This document shows positions 26,213 through 34,318 of a stretch of DNA of 64,000 bases, piece after piece. The stretch spans positions 1 through 64,000 of the forward strand of contig NZ_VHLG01000005.1 of NCBI RefSeq assembly GCF_006516955.1, read 5' to 3'. Source of the DNA: Martelella alba. GTDB lineage: Bacteria; Pseudomonadota; Alphaproteobacteria; Rhizobiales; Rhizobiaceae. A program made the translations under genes and the position numbers. The notes under the pieces are model-generated. The model made no database searches. It was not told the DNA's origin and saw nothing but the letters and a program-made list of their open reading frames with translations. Each line of letters begins with the position of its first letter. Positions within the stretch are counted from its first letter, which is position 1.

Positions 26213-27028
26213 TCAGCCCTTGAACATGGTTTTCTGGGTCAGGCGTTCCATCGGGAAGGCGAGCACTTCTTGGCAAAGGGCGACAAGGCTTTCGGCGGAG
26301 CGCTGGACATGGGTTGCGCCGCGTTCGGCGTCAGCGGCAGCGGCATTGCCGCAGGCACCGGAGGGATGCAGATCCTGGGTCTGCCAGCCAAAGCCGATCC
26401 GGCCCTCGGCCGTCAGCACCTGATTATCGTTTTCCATCTGAACCGACATGGGCTGGAAGTCTTCGGCATATTGCATGTCGACGAGATCGGGATGCAGATG
26501 CAGCATGGTCGAGGTTTCGGATTCGCCGCCATGAATGCCGTGCTTCAGCTCGTGCTCGCTGTAGAGATCGGACTGGCTGGCACCGGCCGAAACCCAGGAT
26601 GAAACGGCGAACATGCCGCATTTGATCCTGAGTTCACGGCAGACGATTTCCATCACCTGCGGCTGACCGCCATGGGAATTGGCGAAGATGATCTTCTTGC
26701 AGCCCGCACGCGCCACGCTCTCGCCGATCTCGAACCACAGACGGGCAAGCGTTTCGTAGGACAGCGTCAGCGTGCCGGGATATTCCAGGTGTTCGACCGA
26801 TTTGCCGACTGCCTGCATCGGCAGAACCATTACCTTCATGTCGTCGGGCATGATTTCGACAGCACGGGCAATGATGCCGGCATTGATGGCCGAATCGACA
26901 CGGACGGGGAGATGCGGGCCATGCTGTTCAACGGCGGCGACCGGCAGGATGGCGACGAATTCCGACATGTCCATTTCGGAAAAATCTTTCGTCGAATGGT
27001 CCCACCACCAGTGCGATTTCAGCGGCAT
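26213..27028 (-). CDS. Creatininase-family amidohydrolase
   Basis: The 271-aa protein has the metal ligands of the creatininase fold: Glu34 and His36 in VEQHGPHLP, Asp45 in RVDSAIN, the NSHGGQ loop at 117-122 and a Glu in HGGESETS. The family covers creatinine hydrolysis, FAPy deformylation in archaeal flavin synthesis, and MftE peptide cleavage. The ATG at 27028 has AAAGGAC about 10 bases upstream. It is first in the operon with CocE and the polyamine-type importer, downstream of a palindrome and promoter at 27147-27180. Confidence 0.9.
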   Translation of the reverse strand: MPLKSHWWWDHSTKDFSEMDMSEFVAILPVAAVEQHGPHLPVRVDSAINAGIIARAVEIMPDDMKVMVLPMQAVGKSVEHLEYPGTLTLSYETLARLWFEIGESVARAGCKKIIFANSHGGQPQVMEIVCRELRIKCGMFAVSSWVSAGASQSDLYSEHELKHGIHGGESETSTMLHLHPDLVDMQYAEDFQPMSVQMENDNQVLTAEGRIGFGWQTQDLHPSGACGNAAAADAERGATHVQRSAESLVALCQEVLAFPMERLTQKTMFKG

Positions 27029-27146
27029 CTCAAATGTCCTTTCATAGTGTCTCAGGCGCGCGCGCCACCTTGCGGACGAGCAAGCCCGTCCGGGGCGTCG
27101 CGGAGGCGGCCGGATCAAAATTTGTGCAAATCGAATTTATGCCTGC

Positions 27147-27180
27147 ATTATGATCATTGGAATTGACGTTCGGCAATTCC
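27147..27180 (-). promoter_or_regulatory. Promoter and operator of the creatininase operon
   Basis: On the minus strand TTGCCG (27171-27176) and CATAAT (27147-27152) are 18 bases apart. The -35 lies inside the perfect inverted repeat GGAATTG-N8-CAATTCC (27159-27180), so a bound protein would compete with or recruit polymerase. The LysR at 27212 is the nearest regulator. Confidence 0.5.
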
Positions 27181-27211
27181 ATATAGGGTTATAAGGGGTA
27201 TAGGCTGACGC

Positions 27212-28210
27212 TTATAATGCCGTTGCCGCCGCCAGTTCCGCCAGTCCTGCATCGTTCGGATTATCGGCAAGCTCATCGCTATAGCGGCGCGAGACGTCGC
27301 GGATCAGCGCCCGGACCCAGCGATTGGCCGGTGACTGATGGGCGCGCTCGTGCCAGAGCAGATAGAGCCGCATATTGCCGAGCGTGCGGGGCGCGCCGAC
27401 AACTTTCAGGCCGTAATCAGGATAGCGCGCGGCGACGAAATCGGCATAGGGGCGGGCCGTGGTGAAGATCAGGTCCGTGCGGGCAATCACCGGCGGCACC
27501 AGCGCATATTCGGGCACGGAAAGCGCAACGCGGCGCTTGGCGCCCAGCTGTTTCAGCCGTCCGCCGATCGGCGAGAAGGCGGGGCGCACCACCGAGCCAA
27601 GTGAGAGATGGGTGACGGAGAGATACTCCTCCATCGTGATTTCGTCGCGACCGGCGAATCGATGCTTCTCATTGACGATACAGGCCATTTCACAATCGAA
27701 AATGGTCGAATATTTGAGTGCCGGATGTGGCGAGGGCCAGTTGGCGACCAGAAGATCGGTCTTGCCTGAGGCGAGTTGCTCGGTTAGGTCGTCGCTTTCG
27801 GCCGGGGCGAAGAAGTCGATCGAAGCCATCGGTGCCTCGCTGCGCAACCGCTCCGCAATTGGCGGTATCAGGAAACCGCTGAAGCAGCTCATCGCCGAAA
27901 CCCGCATGGTAAAGGTCGCGGTTGCCGGGTCAAAGGCATCGTTGGGTGCAAGCGCTGCCGAAAGCTCATCAAGAATATGGCGGAGCGACTGGCGAATGAC
28001 CTCGCCGCGTTGGGTGATGGTCATGGCCTGGCCGCTTCTGACCAGAAGCTGATCGGAAAAGGCGATACGTGCCCGCTTCAGCGTGGCGCTGACCGATGGC
28101 TGGCTCTGTCCGAGAATGGCGGCAACGCGTGAGACATTCTGTTCGGTCAGAAGCAGGTAGACCGTATGCAGGAATTTGGCATCGATCGATCCGGTTTGGT
28201 CTGTAAACAT
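27212..28210 (-). CDS. LysR-family regulator, NodD/NahR-like (LysR4)
   Basis: A 332-aa LysR protein, helix-turn-helix around LLTEQNVSRVAAILGQSQPS and an effector domain with FTTARPYADFV and LWHERAHQSPANRWV, matching LysR1 at 1110 closely. ATG 28210 is preferred; longer frames read through an AT-rich promoter region. It lies upstream of the creatininase operon on the same strand and divergent from the PNPOx-like gene, so it could control either locus C or D. Confidence 0.88.
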   Translation of the reverse strand: MFTDQTGSIDAKFLHTVYLLLTEQNVSRVAAILGQSQPSVSATLKRARIAFSDQLLVRSGQAMTITQRGEVIRQSLRHILDELSAALAPNDAFDPATATFTMRVSAMSCFSGFLIPPIAERLRSEAPMASIDFFAPAESDDLTEQLASGKTDLLVANWPSPHPALKYSTIFDCEMACIVNEKHRFAGRDEITMEEYLSVTHLSLGSVVRPAFSPIGGRLKQLGAKRRVALSVPEYALVPPVIARTDLIFTTARPYADFVAARYPDYGLKVVGAPRTLGNMRLYLLWHERAHQSPANRWVRALIRDVSRRYSDELADNPNDAGLAELAAATAL

Positions 28211-28356
28211 GGCGCAGTTCTTTTTCTCGCTCGCGCGAAACAGTCTCCCAATTTTGATAAAAGCAATTTTCATTCCAATTCTGCAATGGCCTTATGGGGT
28301 TCTTTGCCGCGTTTGAATACGTTTTAGATTGTTTTATTTTGAATGATATTGTTAGT

Positions 28357-28380
28357 TTGTGATCGTTCAGTTGTGATCGT
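28357..28380 (+). promoter_or_regulatory. Tandem operator-like repeat before the PNPOx-like gene
   Basis: TTGTGATCGT occurs exactly twice, at 28357-28366 and 28371-28380, a 14-base period. The surrounding divergent region is much richer in A+T than its neighbours. The second copy ends 10 bases before the AAGGAG ribosome site. Confidence 0.5.
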
Positions 28381-28400
28381 ATCATTGCTAAGGAGTTTTC

Positions 28401-29051
28401 ATGTCCCGCCTGACGCCAGAGACCACCAATTCCTTTCCTGCCCTTGCCAGCGGTGCAACACCGCTTGATGTGGCATCGGCGCCGGAAAATCCGTGTCTTC
28501 TGCTGCAGGACTGGGTGCATCACATCCTGTCGATCGAGGCTGTTGAGCCGATGTATGTAACGCTGGCGACGGCCAGTGCCTCGGGCGTGCCGTCCTCACG
28601 TACGGTTCAATTGCTGGCGGTTGAGGATGATGCGCTGCTGTTCACCACCAATTTCGGCAGCCGCAAGGGCGTTGAGATGCTGGAGACGGGACGGGCGGCC
28701 GTTTCGCTTTACTGGCGGGAAACGGCGCAGTCGGTCAATATCACCGGCACAATCGTGATTGCTTCTGATGCGGAGAATGACCGTCGTTTTGCTGAAGACA
28801 GCCGCCCGGTGCAGGCAGCGCGGACCGTTTCGTTTCACGGGCTGCCGCTTGACGATGAGGCGGCGCAGCTGAAGGCGCATGGCGATCTCGTCGCATCAGG
28901 CGAGATCATCCCGCGGCCGGATTACTGGCGCTGGTATCGGCTTGTGCCGGATGCCGTCACCTTCTGGGAAGGCCATCCCGAAGCGCTGAACCGGCGGGTC
29001 CATTATGCCCGCAGCGAGGCTAGCTGGAGCCATGGGGCGGTTCAGTCGTAA
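28401..29051 (+). CDS. Pyridoxamine 5'-phosphate oxidase-family flavoprotein
   Basis: The 216-aa protein has PdxH-type segments: FTTNFGSRKGVEMLE, the FMN-binding YWRETAQSVNITG, and the C-terminal FWEGHPEALNRRVHY resembling the PdxH dimerisation domain. PdxH oxidises pyridoxamine or pyridoxine phosphate with FMN; relatives such as PhzG oxidise other heterocycles. Several PdxH substrate residues are replaced, so a paralogous function at the head of a catabolic locus is likely. AAGGAG lies 6 bases before the ATG. A strong terminator follows. Confidence 0.82.
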   Translation: MSRLTPETTNSFPALASGATPLDVASAPENPCLLLQDWVHHILSIEAVEPMYVTLATASASGVPSSRTVQLLAVEDDALLFTTNFGSRKGVEMLETGRAAVSLYWRETAQSVNITGTIVIASDAENDRRFAEDSRPVQAARTVSFHGLPLDDEAAQLKAHGDLVASGEIIPRPDYWRWYRLVPDAVTFWEGHPEALNRRVHYARSEASWSHGAVQS

Positions 29052-29082
29052 CGGCGACTAGATACGGTAATTGGAAAATTGT

Positions 29083-29121
29083 GACGGCGGGTTTGCGATG
29101 AAACCCGCCGTCCGTCTTTTT
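29083..29121 (+). terminator. Rho-independent terminator after the PNPOx-like gene
   Basis: A perfect 12-bp stem GACGGCGGGTTT / AAACCCGCCGTC (29083-29112, 6-base loop) then CGTCTTTTTAT. Convergent with the permease gene that ends at 29161. Confidence 0.9.
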
Positions 29122-29160
29122 ATCATACCGGGCGCACCCGTCTCTCTATACGTTTGATTG

Positions 29161-29901
29161 TCACCAGCGGATTGTCAGTCGTTCGGCCAGGCCGACGAGA
29201 AAGATCAGCAACAGCGATGTGATGACCGAGACGAAGATCGCCACCCACATCTGTGACAGGTTGAGATAGGTGGTTGCCATGACGATGGTGGCACCGATGC
29301 CTTTCGATGTTCCCATGAATTCCGAGACGATCGAGCCGACCATGGCGGCGGTGATCGAAAGCCTTGCGCCGGAGAAGAGGTGCGGCAGGCTGGTCGGCAG
29401 GCGCAGGCGCAGGAAAATATCCGTGCGGCTGGCCGACATCGAGCGGAACACTTCCAGTGCCTGGTCATCGACGGAGCGCAGGCCAGTGATGGCGTTGATC
29501 ATCATCGGGAAAAAGGCCCCGAGTCCGGCGACGATGATGTGTGGGATGGCATTGAAGCCGAAGGCGACAATGAGCGCCGGCGAAATCGCCACGATCGGTG
29601 TAACATTGAGCATCAGCGCCACGGGCAGAATGGCGGCGCGCAGAAAGGCAAAATGCACGATCAGGATGGCGAGGAAAATCGCCACCGCGCAACCGATCGC
29701 AAAGCCCACCAGTGCGGCATAGATGGTGACCCAGAGATTGTTGAAATAGAAATCCGGGCGGCTCAGAAACTCGTTTGCCACATCGCCGAGCGGCGGCAGG
29801 ATGCTCTTCAGATTAAGCGCCACCCATTGCCAGCAAAGCCCCAGGATAACGAAAACGATCAAGGGCGCAATGATGGTGATCGCCAGGTTTTTCGGCTTCA
29901 T
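29161..29901 (-). CDS. ABC transporter permease, SsuC/ThiX-like
   Basis: A 246-aa inner-membrane permease, about six helices, with the EAA-type loop near FRSMSASRTDIFLRLRLPTSLP. It begins inside the last 4 bases of the ATPase gene (ATGA overlap). It is the last gene of a run of minus-strand genes that starts at 37993. Only one permease is present, so a homodimer is expected, unlike the importer of locus A. Confidence 0.9.
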   Translation of the reverse strand: MKPKNLAITIIAPLIVFVILGLCWQWVALNLKSILPPLGDVANEFLSRPDFYFNNLWVTIYAALVGFAIGCAVAIFLAILIVHFAFLRAAILPVALMLNVTPIVAISPALIVAFGFNAIPHIIVAGLGAFFPMMINAITGLRSVDDQALEVFRSMSASRTDIFLRLRLPTSLPHLFSGARLSITAAMVGSIVSEFMGTSKGIGATIVMATTYLNLSQMWVAIFVSVITSLLLIFLVGLAERLTIRW

Positions 29902-30737
29902 TCGTCTGCCTCCCAGCCATCGCGCAGCGTATGTTTGACGGCGCGCACCAGCTGTTCGAATTCCCGCGTTTCGGTCACCTCGAATGTGCGCGGGCGTGGC
30001 AGGTCGATATCAATGACGGAATGAATACGGCCCGGCCGTGGTGTCATCACCACCACCTGATCGGACAGGAGAACCGCTTCAAAGGCCGAATGGGTGACAA
30101 AAACCACCGTCTTGCGATGCCGTTCCCAGACGGTCAGAAGCCGCAGCCGCAGCGCATCGCGGGTCAGTTCGTCGAGTGCTGAAAAAGGCTCGTCCATCAG
30201 CATCAGCGGTGCACCCTGAACGAAGCCGCGGGCAATGGCGGCGCGCTGCCGCATACCGCCGGAAAGCTCGGACGGGCGGGCATTTTTGAAATCGCCAAGC
30301 TTCAGCTCGTCCAGCACCTGGTCGGGATCTTCGGGAATACGCAGCGACTTGCCGCGCCGCTCTGCCTCGCGGTTGATCTTCTGCGACAGCAGCACATTGT
30401 CGCGGATTGTCAGCCATGGCAGCAGGGCGTTGGATTGCGGGATCCAGGCAATGTTCTTGTCGCGCGATGCTTCGGCCGGTGTCTGGCCGAACAGCGACAC
30501 CGCGCCCGCCGTCTGCTCTTCAAGGCCTGCAATCACACGCAGAAGCGTGGATTTACCGCAGCCGGACGGGCCGAACAGCGTGACGAACCGGCCACGTTCA
30601 ATCGAAAGATCGATATCGGAGAGCGCGCGGACCGTGCCGCGATCGCTCTCATAGATCTTTTCAACCTTTTCAACGCAGATCGAACCGAAAGCCGCGTCAC
30701 GCGGGCCTTTTCTGGCCGCGCTCATGGGGTCAGGCAT
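29898..30737 (-). CDS. ABC transporter ATPase, SsuB/TauB-like
   Basis: The 279-aa protein has Walker [10 protein letters not shown], signature LSGGMRQR, Walker B LMDEPFSALDE and switch His in VTHSAFEA. ATG 30737 is chosen for GGAAAGG upstream; it overlaps the dehydrogenase gene by 16 bases. ATG 30725 with a classic ATGA overlap is the alternative. It serves the importer formed with the genes at 29161 and 31756. Confidence 0.92.
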   Translation of the reverse strand: MPDPMSAARKGPRDAAFGSICVEKVEKIYESDRGTVRALSDIDLSIERGRFVTLFGPSGCGKSTLLRVIAGLEEQTAGAVSLFGQTPAEASRDKNIAWIPQSNALLPWLTIRDNVLLSQKINREAERRGKSLRIPEDPDQVLDELKLGDFKNARPSELSGGMRQRAAIARGFVQGAPLMLMDEPFSALDELTRDALRLRLLTVWERHRKTVVFVTHSAFEAVLLSDQVVVMTPRPGRIHSVIDIDLPRPRTFEVTETREFEQLVRAVKHTLRDGWEADE

Positions 30738-31759
30738 ACGAGAACCTTTCCGAAAAATGCGCCCGATTCCAGTCGCGCTTCGGCTTTGGGATAGTCTTCG
30801 AAAGCCCATTTGCTGTCGATGACCAGTTTCAGATCACCACGGCTATAGGCGGCAACAGTGTCGGCCATTTCCTGTCTGGAATAGCCGCCATGGCCGATCA
30901 GTGACTTGCCCCAATGGAAGATGCTGGTGTTGCAGATCACAGAATCATTGCCAGCCGTGGTGCCTGACATGACGACCCGCCCGCCGATGCGACAGGCATT
31001 GATCGCCTGCTGCAGAAAGGGGCCGCCAACGTGATCCCAGACGATATCCACGCCCTTGCCGCCGGTGAAGGCCCGGGCCGTCTCGACCCAGTTTTCCGCC
31101 TTGCGATCGATTACCAGATCGGCGCCGAGGGACCTCGCCGTCGCAATTTTCGAAGGATCCGAGACCAGCGTGATAACGGTCGCACCCCGCATCTTGGCGA
31201 TCTGGATGCCGGCGCTGCCGAGGCCGGAATTGGCACCGGGAATGACGACTATCTCGCCGGCTTCAAGCCGGCCTGCGCCGAGCAGGCCGTGCCAGGCCGT
31301 GACCGAGGCGACGGGAACGGCGGCCAGTTCGGCAAGCGGCAGAACCGAATCTTTGACCGGAATGCAGTTTTCCACCGGTACGGCAACATATTCAGCCAGG
31401 CCGCCATCACGGCTTGAGCCGCAGGTTCTCAGCTCCACGCAATATTCCGGCATATTGGCGCGGCAATAATCGCAAGCGTTACATGTAACGACAGGATCGG
31501 CAACGACATCCGTGCCGACCAGCGACGCACCGAGCGCCGAGCCGGCCTCGACAACCGTTCCGGCAAAATCCATGCCGGCAATATGCGGCAGGCGGAAGGT
31601 GGCGATAACGGGGGCTTTGCGCTGGAGAATATCAAGGCGGTTGAGCGCGACCGCCGCCACCTTGATGATCACTTCGTCAGCCTTTGGCTGAGGCCGGGAG
31701 ACCTCTTTCATCTCCCGGACCTCTGCGCCGCCAAAGGCGGTCTGAACCCATGCCTTCAT
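30722..31759 (-). CDS. Zinc-binding alcohol dehydrogenase (MDR family)
   Basis: The 345-aa medium-chain dehydrogenase/reductase has the structural-zinc cysteines in CNACDYCRANMPEYC, a GANSGLGSAGIQIAK nucleotide-binding loop and a GroES-like N-terminal half. The catalytic-zinc Cys found in true alcohol dehydrogenases is replaced (NRLDILQRK), so it may act as a quinone or enoyl reductase. It sits between the binding-protein and ATPase genes of one importer, with ATGA overlap at its start. Confidence 0.9.
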   Translation of the reverse strand: MKAWVQTAFGGAEVREMKEVSRPQPKADEVIIKVAAVALNRLDILQRKAPVIATFRLPHIAGMDFAGTVVEAGSALGASLVGTDVVADPVVTCNACDYCRANMPEYCVELRTCGSSRDGGLAEYVAVPVENCIPVKDSVLPLAELAAVPVASVTAWHGLLGAGRLEAGEIVVIPGANSGLGSAGIQIAKMRGATVITLVSDPSKIATARSLGADLVIDRKAENWVETARAFTGGKGVDIVWDHVGGPFLQQAINACRIGGRVVMSGTTAGNDSVICNTSIFHWGKSLIGHGGYSRQEMADTVAAYSRGDLKLVIDSKWAFEDYPKAEARLESGAFFGKVLVCLTP

Positions 31760-32829
31760 GGTGCCGGCCAGACCAGCGCACCATCGGCATAGATGGCGTC
31801 GATATAGGTGTTGTCCTGGGCTGTCTCGATATCGGGTGCCGCCTTGACCAGATCGAAGCGCACCAGCATGTCGGCTTCCGGCTGCCACTGGCCGTCGGAC
31901 TGCTGCCCCGGCATCATGCCTTCCGGCAGGCTGCCCTGCATCAATGCCAGCTCGGTCTGCCAGCGCACCTTGCTCTGCTTCACGTCATAGCCGGAGGTCG
32001 AGAGCTTTTCGGCGTAAGACAGCGCCTCATCGAGATTGGCGTCGCTTTCATTGATCCAGTTGAAGGCCTTGAATTCGGCCCGCAGGAAATCCTCGATCGC
32101 GGTCGGGTTCTTGGCCGCCCATTCCTTGTTGGCGATCATGGTGTTGAAGGTCGAGTGCACGCCGTAGGCATCCGGATCCCATTCCTTCACCGTGTTGCCC
32201 TTGGCTTCGAGAACCTTCGGTTCGTTCGACTTGTAAGCGCCAAGACCCTGGACATTGCCATTGGGCAGGATGGTCGGATCATAGCCGACGGACACCCAGT
32301 TGATCTTGCCCATATCGACGCCATTGTCGAGCATCATGGCGGAAAACTGCGGGGCAATCGCGCCCTTGTAGCCGACGGTCTTGCCCTCGAAATCCTTCAG
32401 CGCCTCAATGCCGCTGTCGGCCATGGTCAGAAGTTCGATCGCGCCGACATTGCCATAGGTGGCGACGCCGACAATATCGGCGCCGTTGTCGATTGCCACC
32501 ATCACGTCAGAGGCCGAGCCGACACCGGCGATCTGCGCGGTATTGGCGCTGACCAGCTGGCTGTTGGTCGAGCCGGGTTCGATGGCGACGTCGAGACACA
32601 GATCGTCAAACAGGCCGCGCTCCTTGGCGGCGACGACGTCAAGAATGCCGAGCGTTGCCGCATAGGCAAAGGAGGTGAGGAAGGTGATCTTGCCTGCCGC
32701 CTTGTTGGCCTCGCAGCGGTCCGGGCTGATCGCGGTTTCGGCATGGGCAGGTGCAACCGTGCCCGCCGCAAGAAACAGCGCCAGGGCGCTGAGGCCAGCC
32801 GAGCGGCGCGAAAAAAGAGGATGATGCAT
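31756..32829 (-). CDS. NMT1/SsuA-like substrate-binding protein
   Basis: The 357-aa protein has a Sec-type signal (SRRSAGLSALALFLAAG, cleavage near AHAE) and the SsuA/NMT1 fold (AAKERGLFDDLCLDVAIEPG, GVGSASDVMVAID). It binds the unknown substrate of locus D in the periplasm. Its sequence differs clearly from the locus A binding protein, so the two importers probably take different molecules. A good promoter is present at 32982-33010. Confidence 0.9.
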   Translation of the reverse strand: MHHPLFSRRSAGLSALALFLAAGTVAPAHAETAISPDRCEANKAAGKITFLTSFAYAATLGILDVVAAKERGLFDDLCLDVAIEPGSTNSQLVSANTAQIAGVGSASDVMVAIDNGADIVGVATYGNVGAIELLTMADSGIEALKDFEGKTVGYKGAIAPQFSAMMLDNGVDMGKINWVSVGYDPTILPNGNVQGLGAYKSNEPKVLEAKGNTVKEWDPDAYGVHSTFNTMIANKEWAAKNPTAIEDFLRAEFKAFNWINESDANLDEALSYAEKLSTSGYDVKQSKVRWQTELALMQGSLPEGMMPGQQSDGQWQPEADMLVRFDLVKAAPDIETAQDNTYIDAIYADGALVWPAP

Positions 32830-32981
32830 GTGCTGTTCTCCGGTTTTTTAGGTGTCCGCATCGCAAAGGCGACGGGCAAAACGCAAAGGCCGGTCGGTCG
32901 TTTTATGCCGGAAAGCCTGACCTGTTGCGCTTGATTTGAAGATTATCATGCTCGATGAAATGCACAACATTTTCGAACGAT

Positions 32982-33010
32982 TTAGAACTTAAAAAAACAC
33001 AAAGTCACAA
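32982..33010 (-). promoter_or_regulatory. Probable promoter of the locus D importer
   Basis: TTGTGA and TTCTAA on the minus strand, 17 bases apart (33005-33010 and 32982-32987), in an AT-rich stretch of the 236-base gap upstream of the binding-protein gene. Confidence 0.5.
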
Positions 33011-33065
33011 AATGGTCGCAACAATTTCCGCACAGACAGACATGTTACGGGGCGGGATTGTCGTT

Positions 33066-34304
33066 TCAGTCGCCATTTGCCCGGAAAATACGCGGCGCCG
33101 GACATTCGAAGCTCGGGCGTCCCGCTTTGAAACCATGGGTCGCGGGTGCAATGGTGGCGATGGCCTCGGCCGGGCTCTCTGCGTCGAAAAGCACCAGTGT
33201 CGCGGCTGCGCCGGGTGCAATTTTCGGCGGCTGGAGGCCGAGCATCTTTGCCGCTTCATCCGTCACCATGGCATAGACGATATCGAGATCGGCGGGCGTG
33301 CCGATCTGGGCGATATTGGCGTAGAGATTGGCCATGCGCATCAGCGAGACATCGCCAAAGGGCGTGAAGGGGTTCATCACATTATTGGTCGACAGTGTCG
33401 CATTGCCGCCAGCGATGACCATCAGATGGGCAGGCGTCAGCCCGCGTGGCACGAGGTGATCGGCATTGCGGCCATTGAGGAACAGATCGGTTGCCGGCAG
33501 AACGGTAAGGCCGATGCCTGCCGCTGAAAGTTCAGCGATTTTCTCGGCAAATTCCTCAGGCGGCAGGGCTGAAAGCTTGGTGACATGGCCGATGGATACA
33601 CGGCCCTGATAGCCGCGCTTCACCGTTTCGGCGATGATCGCCGGAACATTGGACCCATGCGGGTCGAGATCGAAATCAACGTGGAAATCGACCGGCACGC
33701 CGAAGCGTTCGCCGAGATCGAAGATCTTTGCGATATGGATGGCCGGATCGGGATCGGTATAGGGGCAGCCGCCCACTTGATCGGCGCCATCGGCAAGTGC
33801 CGCCGCCAGCATCTCTTCCGTGCCGGGATCGTTGGTGAGGCCCTCCTGCGCAAAGGCGCAGATGATGATGTCGATCAGCTGGGCATAGTCGCGTTTCAGC
33901 CGCTTGATGGCTTCAAAGGAGCGGAAACCGGCGCGCGGATCGATCTCGACGAAAGTCCGCATCCGGTTGGTGCCGTGGGAGATCGCCTGTTCGATCACGC
34001 GGGCAGCGCGGTCATAAACGTCGTCTTCGGTGAAAGCGGCCTTGGCTTTGGCGGTTTCGCGCACAGCCTCGGCCAGCGTCCCTTCGCAAAGGGTGCAACG
34101 GGAGATGATTCCAGCCTTGTCGAGATGGATATGGGTTTCTGTGAGGCCGGGTGTGGCGAGCCTGCCTTTCGCGTCAAGTTCCGGTGCATCGCAGCGGAAA
34201 TTGCTGCCGATGGCTGCAATCTTGTCGCCGGAAAAGGCGATGTCAGTCAGCCCGTCCCGACCGGCGAGGCGGGCATTGCGGATGACGAAATCGATATCGG
34301 ACAT
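33066..34304 (-). CDS. Cytosine-deaminase-like amidohydrolase
   Basis: The 412-aa metal-dependent hydrolase has ETHIHLDK (metal His pair and CodA-like Lys), CAFAQEG, VDFHVDFDLD and NVMNPFTPFG, the pattern of the CodA branch that deaminates or hydrolyses pyrimidine and triazine rings. ATG 34304 has GAGAG upstream. The next gene on this strand is a second, diverged CodA-like enzyme 14 bases away, suggesting two successive hydrolytic steps. Confidence 0.9.
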   Translation of the reverse strand: MSDIDFVIRNARLAGRDGLTDIAFSGDKIAAIGSNFRCDAPELDAKGRLATPGLTETHIHLDKAGIISRCTLCEGTLAEAVRETAKAKAAFTEDDVYDRAARVIEQAISHGTNRMRTFVEIDPRAGFRSFEAIKRLKRDYAQLIDIIICAFAQEGLTNDPGTEEMLAAALADGADQVGGCPYTDPDPAIHIAKIFDLGERFGVPVDFHVDFDLDPHGSNVPAIIAETVKRGYQGRVSIGHVTKLSALPPEEFAEKIAELSAAGIGLTVLPATDLFLNGRNADHLVPRGLTPAHLMVIAGGNATLSTNNVMNPFTPFGDVSLMRMANLYANIAQIGTPADLDIVYAMVTDEAAKMLGLQPPKIAPGAAATLVLFDAESPAEAIATIAPATHGFKAGRPSFECPAPRIFRANGD

Positions 34305-34318
34305 TGTCGCTCTCACGC

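Noticed and set aside
31684-32934. 416-codon plus-strand open frame
   Set aside because: Antisense to the NMT1-type binding protein, which has a signal peptide and family matches.
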